Below, piece after piece: positions 1-9,174 of a stretch of DNA of 64,000 nucleotides; within the stretch, counting starts at the first letter, position 1; the number at the start of each line of letters is the position of its first letter. The stretch comes from Parapedobacter indicus. GTDB taxonomy: Bacteria > Bacteroidota > Bacteroidia > Sphingobacteriales > Sphingobacteriaceae. The DNA lies in contig NZ_FOQO01000013.1 of assembly GCF_900113765.1 (NCBI RefSeq), positions 124,001 to 188,000 on the forward strand, read 5' to 3'. Both the position numbers and the translations under genes were made by a program. Below the pieces are notes generated by a model. It was not told the DNA's origin and searched no databases. It saw only the letters and a program-made list of their open reading frames with translations.

Positions 1-973
1 TGTTGGTCGCCTGGGTGTAGGTTCCGTCGGGATTGGGGAACCATAGGCTACCGCCGTTTTTATACGGGATGAACATCTTGTCGATGGATGAAAAATTACC
101 CTCGTCAATACCGGATTTGTCCATCGACATCATGAAGATATGTTCCGGTCCTTCGGGCTTCCGCGTATCGTAAATGCTCAGCAGATCGGGCGACAGGCCG
201 TACTCTGACTGGTCGTAAAGCACCTTGCGGCTCCAATAGGCTGCGCTGTCGTACATGAGCGTGACGTCGCGCTGCATGTCGCGGTACAGGTTCACCTGGC
301 TCTCCTTGGACGAGGCGATGCTCAGGTAAACCTTGGCCAGCAGGGCCTGTGCGGCAACCTGGTCGGCCCGGCCCACCATGCGCTGCACCGGCAGCCGCTC
401 GGCAGCGATGCGGAGGTCGGCAATGATGAAGTCATACAGCTCATCCATATTTGCCGCCAGCGGTGCCGCGGTTTGCGATGCCGCGGTGATTGTCTGCGTA
501 TGCAACGGCACCAACCCGAACGTTTGCGCCAGGTAATAGTAATTCCAGGCACGCAGGAAATGGGCCTCGCCCAGTACACGCGATTTAAAATCGTCGGGCA
601 AGTTGCTGGCCGCGATGTTGTCGATCACGGCATTGGCCCGGTTGATGGCAATATAGCCGTATTTATAAAAGAGCTCCAGCTGTTCGTTTTCACTGAACAG
701 TTGGTAATCCCACCGGTTGATCTCCTGGGAGCCGAACCCTTCTTCGCCCTTGACGTCGCAGGTCTCTGTGGCCAGCTCGTGAATGTAGAAAATGGCGCGT
801 ACGTACTCGTTGTACGAGAAGGTATTGTATGCATAGTACAGGGCCGACTCCGCGTCTTCCACGGTACGGTAAAAATTGTCTTCGGAATAAAACCCGTATG
901 GTTCTTCCTCCAGGCTGCACCCGCCGAGGCAAAGGCCCAGCGACAGCATTAATATATACAAGTATTTGCTCAT
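1..973 (-). CDS. SusD/RagB-family outer-membrane lipoprotein, partial (C-terminus beyond window)
   Basis: Surface lipoprotein that would cap the adjacent SusC-type channel and bind its ligand. I translated the minus strand from the ATG at 973 and it stays open to the window edge, giving 324 residues of a family usually 450-600 long. The N-terminus has a hydrophobic signal ending in a lipobox (LGGC, Cys19). The early part is typical SusD: an ATETCDVKG-like loop, NRANAVIDNI, then GEAHFLRAWNYYYLAQTFG, the hallmark TPR-like helix. It starts 13 bp after the SusC stop and is the last visible gene of the sigma/FecR/SusC/SusD run. The ligand cannot be told because the locus continues outside the window. 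Confidence 0.93.
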   Translation of the reverse strand, partial: MSKYLYILMLSLGLCLGGCSLEEEPYGFYSEDNFYRTVEDAESALYYAYNTFSYNEYVRAIFYIHELATETCDVKGEEGFGSQEINRWDYQLFSENEQLELFYKYGYIAINRANAVIDNIAASNLPDDFKSRVLGEAHFLRAWNYYYLAQTFGLVPLHTQTITAASQTAAPLAANMDELYDFIIADLRIAAERLPVQRMVGRADQVAAQALLAKVYLSIASSKESQVNLYRDMQRDVTLMYDSAAYWSRKVLYDQSEYGLSPDLLSIYDTRKPEGPEHIFMMSMDKSGIDEGNFSSIDKMFIPYKNGGSLWFPNPDGTYTQATN

Positions 974-986
974 GATCGATTGCGTG

Positions 987-3900
987 TTAAAGGGTGAAAT
1001 CTATTCCAAACGTGAAGGTCCGCAGTTTCGGGTACCCACCACCGTACCGCCCATTGAGCGGCACCTCAGGGTCATAACCCTCGAAAGAACTGAACGTAAA
1101 CAGGTTTTCCGCATTCACCGAAAGCCGTGCCTGCTGGATCCACGATGCATGCGGGAAGCGCAGGGTGTATCCGAGGTTGACATTCTGGACACGCAGGAAA
1201 CTCCCGTCTTTGACAAACCAGTCTGAAGTATAGTACAGCCTGCCTTGCCGCGCACTGGGATACTGCTGGGTGGGGTTGTCGGGTGTCCACCGCAGCGGTA
1301 CATACATGGCGGAATTATACATACCGCTCCAAAGCACGTCGTTGCCGAATACGCCATTGAGGAATACACTCACGTCAAAATTCTTGTAGCGCGACCGTAG
1401 GTTGAGGCTCGCCAGGAAGTCGGGATTGGGATCACGGATGACGGTGCGGTCGCGCGTGTCGAACACCCCGTCCTGGCTCAGATCCATATACCGGTATTCG
1501 CCCGCCCCGGCTTCTGCACCCTGCAGCCCGGCAGCAGCGCCCTCCGCGGCAGATTGCAGGATGCCGTTTACGCGGTATCCGTAGAATACGTTGACCGGCA
1601 TCCCCACGGCCAGGATATTGGGCGAGGGTTCCCGGAACGGGTCCACCCCGTTGCCGTAGTACTCGTACTGCACGCCCGAAAGGTAGTCGGTATTCAGACC
1701 CGAGGTAATGGCGTCGCCCAGGCTCACTACCTTATTTACGTTGCGCGAAAAGATGAACGTGCCGGAAAAATCCCAATCACGTGTGCGTACGATGTCTGCA
1801 TCGACCGTCAACTCCACACCGCGGTTCGCAATCTCCCCGTCGTTTACCCACATGCGGTCATATCCCGAACTGAGGGCGAGGTACCGCTCCCGCAGCAGAT
1901 CGAACGTATGCTTGTCGTAATAATCAGCGGTAAGCCGCAACCGGTTCCGCAGGAAAGAAACGTCAAGTCCGAGGTTGTATTGCGCAGTGGTTTCCCATTT
2001 CAGGTCGCGGTTAGGGATGCCTCCCCATTCTTTGTACCTACCGCCCACGCCGGTGAAACCGATGACATAGCCGGGGCCGATGGCGGTATTCCAGGCACCG
2101 TCCGTAAAGAAGGTTTCAATGCCGTAACGGCTGAGGGTCTGGTAAGGGGAGATGCCCTGGTTGCCAGATATACCATAGCTGGCACGGAGCTTCAGCTCGT
2201 CAAAAATGCCAAGGTCTTTGATGAAGTCTTCTTCGTGCAGCTTCCAGCTGAGTGCACCCGAAGGGAAATAGGCCCACTTGTGGTTGGCACTGAATTTGGA
2301 TGAACCATCGGCACGCAGGGTTAAGGTAAGCAGGTACCGGTCTTTATAGGCATAATTCATACGGCCGAAAAACGACAGCAGTTTGGTCAGCGTCTGCCCG
2401 TTGGTATGCCGGTTGAGTTCGGGTGCACCCGATGCCATATTTTCGTTGTTCAAGGCTCCGTTTTTGAAATTGTAGGATTCCAGTGCCGAGGAGCGTGCCA
2501 ACGAATATTCGTAGGAATGGCCCAGCATGGCGGTGAGGGCATGATCTTTGCCAAAGGCCTTGTCGTACGTCAGGTACGTATCTGCGGTATATACCTGCCC
2601 CATCCAGTTGTCCAGGAATGCCGCTCCTTTGTTGTTGGTACCGGTTTCGGTGTATACATCGGGTTCATACCGGTCCGTGATGGACGCGCCATACTTATAA
2701 TTGAACTGCGACCGCAGGTTCAGCCCGTCAACTACATCCAGGTCGAGTAGCCAGGAAGAGATAAAATCCGTACCCTTGTTGATGCTTTTCCGGTGGTCGG
2801 TCCACGCGAGGGGATGCTCGTAGTCGGCCGCACCGGCCAGAAAGTACCCTCCCGCTTCGTCGTACACCGGCCACAGCGGATTACGCCAGTAGGGAAGCCC
2901 GCTGTTGGCCGTCCGGGTATCGCGCGAGAGGTTATTGAATGCGCTAACCGTCAGCCGCTTGCTGATTTCATGTTTGATGTTCAGGTTCAGGATCTGCTTG
3001 TTGTATGCGTCTTTAATGTACACGCCATCCTGCGCGAAGTTGTTGGCACTGAGATTGAATGACGTTTTGTCGTTGGCATTGGCCAGGGACACGGTAGTCG
3101 TATGGGTAAGGGCATTGTCCCGGAAAACAACGTCTGCCCAATCGGTGAAATGGGGCCATGTGCCGTCCTGTATTTCCCGCACCGAGGGATAGTAGATGCC
3201 CGTAGAATTGACCGCTCCGACGTAGAGCGGAGGCATGCCCCCATTGATCTTGGCTTCGTTATCCAGCTGGGCCATGAGGGCCGGATCCGTCCATTGGATA
3301 ATGTCTGACGCAAACTGCGACAGCGTGGTCTGGTGTTTGGCATTGATTTCCGTTTTGCCGGCAGCGGCTTTGCGCGTGGTGACCATAATCACACCGTTGG
3401 CGCCGCGTGACCCATAAATGGAGGATGCCGAAGCATCTTTCATCACTTCGATCGATACAATATCTGCGGGGTTGATCTGCTTGAGATTACCCGCGTCGCC
3501 AAGGGGAAATCCGTCAACCACCAACAGGGGAGCATTGGATCCCCGCAACGAACTGCCTCCACGTATGCGTACCGTGGTGCCCGCACCGGGATCCTGAGAT
3601 GTTTTGACGATCTGCAGGCCGGATGCACGTCCCTGCAACAGATTCTCAATGGAGTTGGCGGGGATATCCTTGAAATCCTGCGTTTGCACCGAGGCAACCG
3701 ACCCTGTGAGGTCTTTTTTCTTGACGGCGCCGTAGCCCACTACCACAACTTCATCGAGGTCGCTCACTGTAGCCTGCAGTACGACATCGAGGGTCGTTAA
3801 CCCGGCTACGGCATATTCCCGGGACTCAAACCCCACCATCCGAAAGGATATCTGCTGGCCTCCCGACGGTACGGTGAGGACATACACCCCGTTTTCGTCG

Positions 3901-4415
3901 GAAGTAGTTGCGGCCGTCGTACCGGGGATGCGCACCGTCACGCCCGCAAGGGGTTGCCCATCACCGTCCGTGATGGTGCCGCGCAGGGTCTGTTGCTGCA
4001 TTTCAGCGACGGCCGTTTCGCTCCCCGGCGTACGATGACCGAACGCCCGATTGTCTTTGGCCTTGATCAGGATGTTGGTATGCGCTACCGTATAGGTAAG
4101 GGCAAGTGGTGTCAGGACTTTATTGAGGAAGTCTTTCAGCGGCATGTCGGTTGCTTCGATCGTAATCGGCTCCGCCGCATGGACCAACCGATCGTTATAC
4201 ATCACCCAATATCCGGTCTGCTTTTCGATGGCCGAAAATACGTCTTCAATGGGTTGCCGTTTGACGTGCAACGTGATCGTCTGCGACAAGGAAGCAGCAC
4301 TCACGTGCAGAAATCCGAGGAGTACGAACAGCGTGGTTATCCGCATCACAAGTAATAATTGGTTGAGCACTGTGGGAATTTTTAGCCCACAGCGTGACAT
4401 TACATAATTTATCAT
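987..4415 (-). CDS. SusC/RagA-family TonB-dependent transporter with N-terminal STN domain
   Basis: Outer-membrane importer driven by TonB/ExbBD. After a signal sequence (ending near LHVSA) there is a secretin/TonB short N-terminal (STN) domain at about residues 40-115, which in FecA-type receptors signals to a FecR anti-sigma protein. A CarboxypepD_reg-like domain (about 140-225), a DEVVVVGYG motif, the plug and a C-terminal beta-barrel ending in FTFGIDFTL follow. About 1142 residues, normal for the family. I place the start at the ATG at 4415, with 4400 as an alternative. The frame is open to a TTG at 4454. The STN domain and the upstream sigma/FecR genes together imply ligand-induced autoregulation of this SusCD pair. 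Confidence 0.95.
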   Translation of the reverse strand: MINYVMSRCGLKIPTVLNQLLLVMRITTLFVLLGFLHVSAASLSQTITLHVKRQPIEDVFSAIEKQTGYWVMYNDRLVHAAEPITIEATDMPLKDFLNKVLTPLALTYTVAHTNILIKAKDNRAFGHRTPGSETAVAEMQQQTLRGTITDGDGQPLAGVTVRIPGTTAATTSDENGVYVLTVPSGGQQISFRMVGFESREYAVAGLTTLDVVLQATVSDLDEVVVVGYGAVKKKDLTGSVASVQTQDFKDIPANSIENLLQGRASGLQIVKTSQDPGAGTTVRIRGGSSLRGSNAPLLVVDGFPLGDAGNLKQINPADIVSIEVMKDASASSIYGSRGANGVIMVTTRKAAAGKTEINAKHQTTLSQFASDIIQWTDPALMAQLDNEAKINGGMPPLYVGAVNSTGIYYPSVREIQDGTWPHFTDWADVVFRDNALTHTTTVSLANANDKTSFNLSANNFAQDGVYIKDAYNKQILNLNIKHEISKRLTVSAFNNLSRDTRTANSGLPYWRNPLWPVYDEAGGYFLAGAADYEHPLAWTDHRKSINKGTDFISSWLLDLDVVDGLNLRSQFNYKYGASITDRYEPDVYTETGTNNKGAAFLDNWMGQVYTADTYLTYDKAFGKDHALTAMLGHSYEYSLARSSALESYNFKNGALNNENMASGAPELNRHTNGQTLTKLLSFFGRMNYAYKDRYLLTLTLRADGSSKFSANHKWAYFPSGALSWKLHEEDFIKDLGIFDELKLRASYGISGNQGISPYQTLSRYGIETFFTDGAWNTAIGPGYVIGFTGVGGRYKEWGGIPNRDLKWETTAQYNLGLDVSFLRNRLRLTADYYDKHTFDLLRERYLALSSGYDRMWVNDGEIANRGVELTVDADIVRTRDWDFSGTFIFSRNVNKVVSLGDAITSGLNTDYLSGVQYEYYGNGVDPFREPSPNILAVGMPVNVFYGYRVNGILQSAAEGAAAGLQGAEAGAGEYRYMDLSQDGVFDTRDRTVIRDPNPDFLASLNLRSRYKNFDVSVFLNGVFGNDVLWSGMYNSAMYVPLRWTPDNPTQQYPSARQGRLYYTSDWFVKDGSFLRVQNVNLGYTLRFPHASWIQQARLSVNAENLFTFSSFEGYDPEVPLNGRYGGGYPKLRTFTFGIDFTL

Positions 4416-4485
4416 TAAATTTGTTTGTTTGGATAGTTTATAATCCGGTTTCAATACAAGGCCTTATCGGCATATCCGAACATCG

Positions 4486-4512
4486 CGAGGAGGTGGTTGC
4501 AACACCTCCTCG
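4486..4512. promoter_or_regulatory. GC-rich hairpin between fecR-like and susC-like genes
   Basis: A perfect 10-bp inverted repeat (CGAGGAGGTG at 4486-4495 and its complement at 4503-4512) encloses a 7-nt loop. It lies in the 160-bp leader between the FecR stop and the SusC start, and both arms contain an AGGAGG-like sequence or its complement. There is no U-tract on the minus strand, so it is probably not a strong terminator. An mRNA-stability or translation-control hairpin is plausible but inferred. Confidence 0.5.
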
Positions 4513-4536
4513 TCCTGTTTTGCACTACGGTGGTCT

Positions 4537-4548
4537 TTATTTCTTCAT
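4537..4548 (-). other. Three-codon mini-ORF (Met-Lys-Lys-stop) with strong Shine-Dalgarno
   Basis: On the minus strand, AAGGAGG sits 7 nt before ATG AAG AAA TAA. Such a good ribosome site is unusual among the neighbouring genes. It may be a leader peptide coupled to the hairpin at 4486-4512, the relic of an original MKK start of the transporter, or chance. Confidence 0.3.
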
Positions 4549-4575
4549 ATTTTACCTCCTTGGTCTATACATTGG

Positions 4576-5715
4576 TTATTGATAGGTCAGCCCCTCGATG
4601 ATCAGATGCCGTCCCTCCAAACGGTATCTGATACCCGACCCGGACAGAAAGTCCAGTACATTGCCTAAGCTGACATTCCGCTCCATTTTTCCCGAAAAAG
4701 TTTCTCCCGGAAGATTGGTTTCGTAAACAACGTCGATGTTGTACCAACGGCTCAGCTGGTTCATGACTTCCCGGATTTCCGTCTGCCGGAAATGGAAGAA
4801 ACCACTTTTCCATGCGACAAAGGGAGCCGTATTGACTTCCACCACCGTCAATTGCGATTGCTGGAAAACCGACTGCTGGCCCGGCCGCAGCAGAACCGCC
4901 GACTGCTGGCCTGTGTGCTGTACCGCGACTTTGACCGATCCATCGATCAAGGTGGTTTTGGTATCGGTGTCTCCGGGATAGGCGGAGATGTTGAACTGTG
5001 TGCCCAGCACCGATACCTCCTGCCCTTTGCTTCTCACCTTAAAGGGCATATGTTTCAAGCTCTTTACCTCAAAATACGCCTCGCCCTCCAGTTCCACGAT
5101 GCGCTCGCCGCCATCAAAGCGGGCCGGATATGTTAAGGTTGTGCCCGAATTAAGCCACACCTGGCTGCCATCGGGCAGGGTGATTTGGTAGATCCCCCCT
5201 CTGGGGGTGGTCAGCTGCAATAGCTCGGCGCCGGTTCCCTTGCTGGCGGATCTGCCCACCACCGCAGTCCCGTCGCTGTAGGTGATTCCATCCGCTACTA
5301 CGATGCCCGACTGTGCTTCGCTTAAGTTGATCGTCCGGCCATCCCCCAGCATCAGTGTAGCGCGATTGCCGCCGGGATGGATGGCATAGGCGCTCTCTAT
5401 AGCAGTATCCTGATGTGCATGCTGTTCGCCGATAAAAAACCACGTACCGGCAAGCGCCGCAATGAATACGGCTGCGGCGTAGGGAAGCCAACGCATCAGC
5501 CTCGGCATACCTCCACCGACGGGCCGCTGCCGCCGGATGTCTGCCCATAACGTACGGCGCACATATGCCTTTGCGTCGGGCTGATGCGCGAAGTCGCCAT
5601 GATCGGGCCCCTGAATGGTATCGTACCACTGTTCTACCTGCTGCCGTTCCTGGGGCGTAGCCGTGCCATCATTGTACCGCTGGATGAGCCGATGTATGTC
5701 TTTCAGATTGGCCAT
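4576..5715 (-). CDS. FecR-family anti-sigma factor
   Basis: Inner-membrane anti-sigma protein that relays receptor occupancy to the ECF sigma factor. It has 379 residues: a cytoplasmic sigma-binding N-terminus, one transmembrane helix at about 77-95, a periplasmic FecR domain (TTPRGG and ITLPDGSQVWLNSGT motifs, about 165-275) and a C-terminal DUF4974-type domain (about 305-379). Start at the ATG at 5715, 53 bp after the sigma gene's stop. It sits between the sigma gene and the STN-bearing SusC, the standard Bacteroidota order. Confidence 0.95.
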   Translation of the reverse strand: MANLKDIHRLIQRYNDGTATPQERQQVEQWYDTIQGPDHGDFAHQPDAKAYVRRTLWADIRRQRPVGGGMPRLMRWLPYAAAVFIAALAGTWFFIGEQHAHQDTAIESAYAIHPGGNRATLMLGDGRTINLSEAQSGIVVADGITYSDGTAVVGRSASKGTGAELLQLTTPRGGIYQITLPDGSQVWLNSGTTLTYPARFDGGERIVELEGEAYFEVKSLKHMPFKVRSKGQEVSVLGTQFNISAYPGDTDTKTTLIDGSVKVAVQHTGQQSAVLLRPGQQSVFQQSQLTVVEVNTAPFVAWKSGFFHFRQTEIREVMNQLSRWYNIDVVYETNLPGETFSGKMERNVSLGNVLDFLSGSGIRYRLEGRHLIIEGLTYQ

Positions 5716-5768
5716 ATACTTACTTATCCGGTAACAGTCAAAAAAGTACTAGGTCAAAATGATTTTTT

Positions 5769-6359
5769 TTAAACCGCCTGCTGCATCCACAGCACCGTAC
5801 CCGCCATGATGAGGGAAAGGCCGTAGCCTGTGAAACGATCGCGTAGCCGATTTGTAGCGGTATGCAACTGGTTTTTGACGGTCTGCTCCGATAAATGCAG
5901 CCGATCGGCAATTTCGCGGATGCTTAGCCCTTCGTCATGCCGGAGCTGGTAGATCTGCCGCATGCGCTCGGGAAGCGCACCGATCTCATCGGCGAGGATG
6001 TCCTCCAGTTCTTTGGTGAGCAGCTGCTGCTGTGGATCGATATCAGTCGCTGCATCAATAGCGGCGTGCTGCAAGGCGTAACGCAACCTGACTTCATCTT
6101 TTTCGAAAAGCTTGAGTATTTTATTGCGTAATACAGCATACAGATAGGGTTGCAGGTGCTCCTGAGCGGATAACTTGCCCAGATTGTCCCAACAGGTGAT
6201 AAATACTTCCTGGACCAGGTCCTTGGCAGTTTCTGCTGAATCGACCCTGCGGCATGCATGCCGGTACAGTTCTTCCCAATACTGGCCGAAAATCCAATGA
6301 AACGCTTTACGCGGGTCAGTCTGTGCCAATTGGAGGATGTCCTTATCTGTTACCTTCAT
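5769..6359 (-). CDS. ECF RNA polymerase sigma factor (Bacteroidota expansion type)
   Basis: Directs RNA polymerase to the promoter of the downstream FecR/SusC/SusD genes. It has 196 residues with sigma region 2 (about 20-90, including KDLVQEVFITCW) and region 4 (about 125-180, with the helix-turn-helix LSIREIADRLHLSEQTVKNQ). The last about 16 residues are hydrophobic (LSLIMAGTVLW), as in many Bacteroidota FecI-like factors. Transcribed divergently from the siderophore receptor at 6570 across a 210-bp spacer. It is most likely held inactive by the FecR protein. Confidence 0.94.
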   Translation of the reverse strand: MKVTDKDILQLAQTDPRKAFHWIFGQYWEELYRHACRRVDSAETAKDLVQEVFITCWDNLGKLSAQEHLQPYLYAVLRNKILKLFEKDEVRLRYALQHAAIDAATDIDPQQQLLTKELEDILADEIGALPERMRQIYQLRHDEGLSIREIADRLHLSEQTVKNQLHTATNRLRDRFTGYGLSLIMAGTVLWMQQAV

Positions 6360-6462
6360 AGCAAGTGATAAAAGTACAGTTTTTCATCAACATAGGAAAT
6401 CAGGACGATACGCGTATTCCATCAAACGGATCCGGACGAACAGAACAAATCTACCGATGATA

Positions 6463-6485
6463 TTATTTAGAATTATTTTAAATAA
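6463..6485. promoter_or_regulatory. Fur-like 23-bp palindromic operator
   Basis: TTATTTAGAAT-T-ATTTTAAATAA is an 11-1-11 palindrome with a single mismatch. It lies 85 bp before the siderophore receptor ATG and just upstream of a TAnnTTTG-like -7 element (TAATATTG at 6500-6507), so a bound repressor would cover the -33 region. AT-rich palindromes of this form before iron-uptake genes are usual Fur targets, but the assignment to Fur is inference. Confidence 0.5.
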
Positions 6486-6569
6486 ATCAAAAGGTTTCCT
6501 AATATTGTGCCGAAATGGCCGGGCAGGCTCCGTGTTTATGATTGATCATATAAAATATATAGCGTACGA

Positions 6570-8975
6570 ATGAAACCTTTTACTTACTTAACTTTCTTAT
6601 TTGCAGGAATTTTCCTCGGTATTCCGGGATCCCATGCTCAAAATAGCGGCCATGCGGTGGTAAGTGGGAAAATCTCTACTTCCAATGGGCTGCCCGCCGC
6701 AGCGGTCAGTGTCGTGGTGGTTGGCACCCGACAGGGGACGACAACCGATGAGCAAGGGCATTACCGCCTCGAACTGACCGAAGTGGGTTCCCTTACCCTG
6801 GAGGTCAGCGCCGTCGGCATGGCCAAACAACGGCAAACGCTTACCGTCAGTGCCGACGCTTCGATAACCCAAGATTTTACCATCGACATGACCAGTGCCC
6901 AATTGCAGGAAGTGCTGATCACACAGTCCAGGGGCTATACCACATTGGCTCCCTCTCCCACCTTGCGATTGGATGAACCGCTCGTAGAGGTGCCGCAGAA
7001 TATACAGGTCGTCTCTTCCAAAGCGCTGTCAGATCAGCAGGTAATCAGTATGAGCGATGGATTGATCCGCAATGTGAGCGGCGCAGTGCGGCTGGAACAT
7101 TGGGGCAACTTATACACCAACATCAGCATGCGGGGCACACAGATACAGGCCTTCCGCAATGGGTTCAACGTGGTTTCGTCCTACTGGGGGCCCCTTACAG
7201 AAGACATGAGTTTTGTAGATCACATCGAATTTGTGAAAGGACCTGCCGGGTTTCTGCTGTCCAATGGCGATCCTTCAGGTTCCTATAACGTGGTGACCAA
7301 AAAGCCAACCGGCGAGACCAAGGGCGAAGCCTCGATAACGGTGGGTCAGTACAACCTTTACCGGGCAGCAGTAGACCTAGACGGTAAGCTATCCCAAAAC
7401 GGCAAATTCTTATACCGGTTAAATGTATCGGCACAGGCGAAAGGTTCACACCGCCCAAATGAATCCGACAACCGCTATGTGGTAGCCCCAGTAATTGCCT
7501 ACCGGCCGGATGACAAGACGACGATCACTGCGGAGTATACCCTGCAATACGCACGCATGTCTGACGTGGGTTCTTATTATGTGTTTGGACCAGTTAACAA
7601 AGGATATGCGTGGCTGCCCCAAAATTTTTCCATGACCCCCGAAGGGCTGGATCCGACCAACATCACCGATCAAACCTTTTTGCTCAACGTGACCCGCAAC
7701 CTAGCCCCCAACTGGAAGGTGACCGCACAGGGGTATTACCTGCGCTACGATCAAAAGGGCTCTTCGATGTGGCCGGAGAACGAGATGACCGACGATGGGA
7801 AGATCATCCGGGGGGTAGATATATGGGATGCCTTCAGCAGGTCTGCCCTCGGCCAAGCATTTGTAAACGGTCATTTTAATACTAACGGCATTCAGCACCG
7901 GGTGCTGGCGGGTGTTGACGTGGGCGACAAAGACTACCTAGCCGACTGGGGGCAAAGCTTTGCGCTGGACACGGAGGACGATCCGTTTGATGTGTACAAC
8001 CCCGACCTTGGTCGCCCGGCAAATGGTTATCCAACATTTGATCGCGAAACCCCGTTAAGCGAACGGGCCGAAACTGCCGGTGGCATTCAAACCCAACGCT
8101 ATGCCGGCATTTACCTGCAAGATGAATTGGGCTTTTTCCAGAACCAATTACGCCTGACACTGGCCGGACGCTACACTTGGGTTAGGCAGAGTGAATGGGG
8201 TGAAGAAGCCTATCAAGCCAGCCACTTTACACCTCGTATCGGCCTTAGCTGGAGCATCGACCCAAATACCTCCGCCTATGCGTTATACGACCAGGCGTTT
8301 GTGCCCCAGGCTGGGCGCATTTACGGCGGCGGCAGGGTGAAACCCATCACAGGCAATAACCAGGAAATCGGCCTTAAGCGTAACTGGGCAGGTGGCAACT
8401 GGAATACGAGTGTATCCGTGTACCGGATCCTAAAGGAAAATGAGCTTACCAACGACCCGCTTCACAGCGACCCGAATCAAAGCTATAGCATTGTATTGGG
8501 CCAGAAAGTGGCACGGGGCGTTGAGCTCGACGTTAGGGGCCGCATCTTACCCGGATTTGACGTAATGGCCAACTATGCATATACCCATGCGGAAATCACT
8601 AAACTGAATGAAGGAGTTGAGGGTTTTGAAGTGGGAGACCTCGTACCGGGCTATGCTACCCACACAGCCAATGCCTGGTTCGATTACACTCTTCAGCGAG
8701 GCTTCTTGCGCAACGTTGGTATTTCCGCTGGCTTCACCTACCTATGGGATCGGAAAACCTATGACGGCGAACTGGAAGGGATGCCTTTGGGCGATTATTT
8801 TAAACTGGATGCCGGTATCCATTATCACATTCAGAATTTCAATGTCCGGCTGAACGCGTTTAACCTCTTGAATAACTACCTGTACAGCGGCACCTACTAT
8901 GAGTGGAACAACGCATTCTATTGGCAGACCGAAGCACCCCGCAATCTGAGACTCTCTATAAGCTACAAATTCTAG
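6570..8975 (+). CDS. TonB-dependent siderophore receptor with carboxypeptidase-like N-domain
   Basis: Outer-membrane receptor of the FhuA/FpvA type, importing a ferric siderophore with TonB energy. It has 801 residues: signal peptide ending near SHAQ, a CarboxypepD_reg-like beta-sandwich at about 30-115 (TTDEQGHYRLELT), a plug with VPQNIQVVSSKALSDQQ, ISMRG and FVKGPAGFLLSNGDPSG, then a barrel ending LRLSISYKF with the terminal aromatic. The VPQNIQVV/DPSG signatures separate it from SusC proteins, and there is no SusD partner. It is preceded by a Fur-like palindrome and followed by an MFS exporter, which suggests an iron-acquisition role. The siderophore is unknown. Confidence 0.93.
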   Translation: MKPFTYLTFLFAGIFLGIPGSHAQNSGHAVVSGKISTSNGLPAAAVSVVVVGTRQGTTTDEQGHYRLELTEVGSLTLEVSAVGMAKQRQTLTVSADASITQDFTIDMTSAQLQEVLITQSRGYTTLAPSPTLRLDEPLVEVPQNIQVVSSKALSDQQVISMSDGLIRNVSGAVRLEHWGNLYTNISMRGTQIQAFRNGFNVVSSYWGPLTEDMSFVDHIEFVKGPAGFLLSNGDPSGSYNVVTKKPTGETKGEASITVGQYNLYRAAVDLDGKLSQNGKFLYRLNVSAQAKGSHRPNESDNRYVVAPVIAYRPDDKTTITAEYTLQYARMSDVGSYYVFGPVNKGYAWLPQNFSMTPEGLDPTNITDQTFLLNVTRNLAPNWKVTAQGYYLRYDQKGSSMWPENEMTDDGKIIRGVDIWDAFSRSALGQAFVNGHFNTNGIQHRVLAGVDVGDKDYLADWGQSFALDTEDDPFDVYNPDLGRPANGYPTFDRETPLSERAETAGGIQTQRYAGIYLQDELGFFQNQLRLTLAGRYTWVRQSEWGEEAYQASHFTPRIGLSWSIDPNTSAYALYDQAFVPQAGRIYGGGRVKPITGNNQEIGLKRNWAGGNWNTSVSVYRILKENELTNDPLHSDPNQSYSIVLGQKVARGVELDVRGRILPGFDVMANYAYTHAEITKLNEGVEGFEVGDLVPGYATHTANAWFDYTLQRGFLRNVGISAGFTYLWDRKTYDGELEGMPLGDYFKLDAGIHYHIQNFNVRLNAFNLLNNYLYSGTYYEWNNAFYWQTEAPRNLRLSISYKF

Positions 8976-9009
8976 CATATGCAGATAACTAAAAAAAATT
9001 AAAAAATAA

Positions 9010-9040
9010 TTTGCATAGTGTGAAAAATACACTATCTTTG
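9010..9040 (+). promoter_or_regulatory. Consensus Bacteroidota promoter with internal inverted repeat
   Basis: TTTG at 9010-9013, a 19-bp spacer and TATCTTTG at 9033-9040 match the TTTG-N19-TAnnTTTG consensus exactly. The spacer holds a perfect inverted repeat, ATAGTGT (9015-9021) and ACACTAT (9029-9035) separated by 7 bp, overlapping the -7 box: an ideal position for a repressor. The predicted start is near 9047, running toward the hairpin at 9074 and then the MFS gene. Confidence 0.65.
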
Positions 9041-9073
9041 TATCATCATAATTTAGGTTTATAATTGGTTAGT

Positions 9074-9112
9074 AAAGGTTTCCATTCTCCCCGTTTGGAA
9101 ACCTTTCATTTT
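9074..9112 (+). terminator. Intrinsic terminator / possible attenuator in MFS leader
   Basis: A perfect 10-bp stem (9074-9083 with 9097-9106), a 13-nt loop and a T-rich tail (CATTTTTT). It can end transcripts from the siderophore receptor. It also lies about 27 nt after the predicted start of the 9010-9040 promoter, so that promoter would make a transcript of only about 65 nt unless terminated RNA is read through into the MFS gene. Confidence 0.7.
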
Positions 9113-9174
9113 TTACTGTATCGTGATTACCGCCCCAACAAATGTTACTTACTTTTGCACCTCGGAGGATTTGA

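Noticed and set aside
1554-2303. A 249-residue open frame antisense to the first SusC
   Set aside because: Overlaps a well-supported barrel region; no protein family features.
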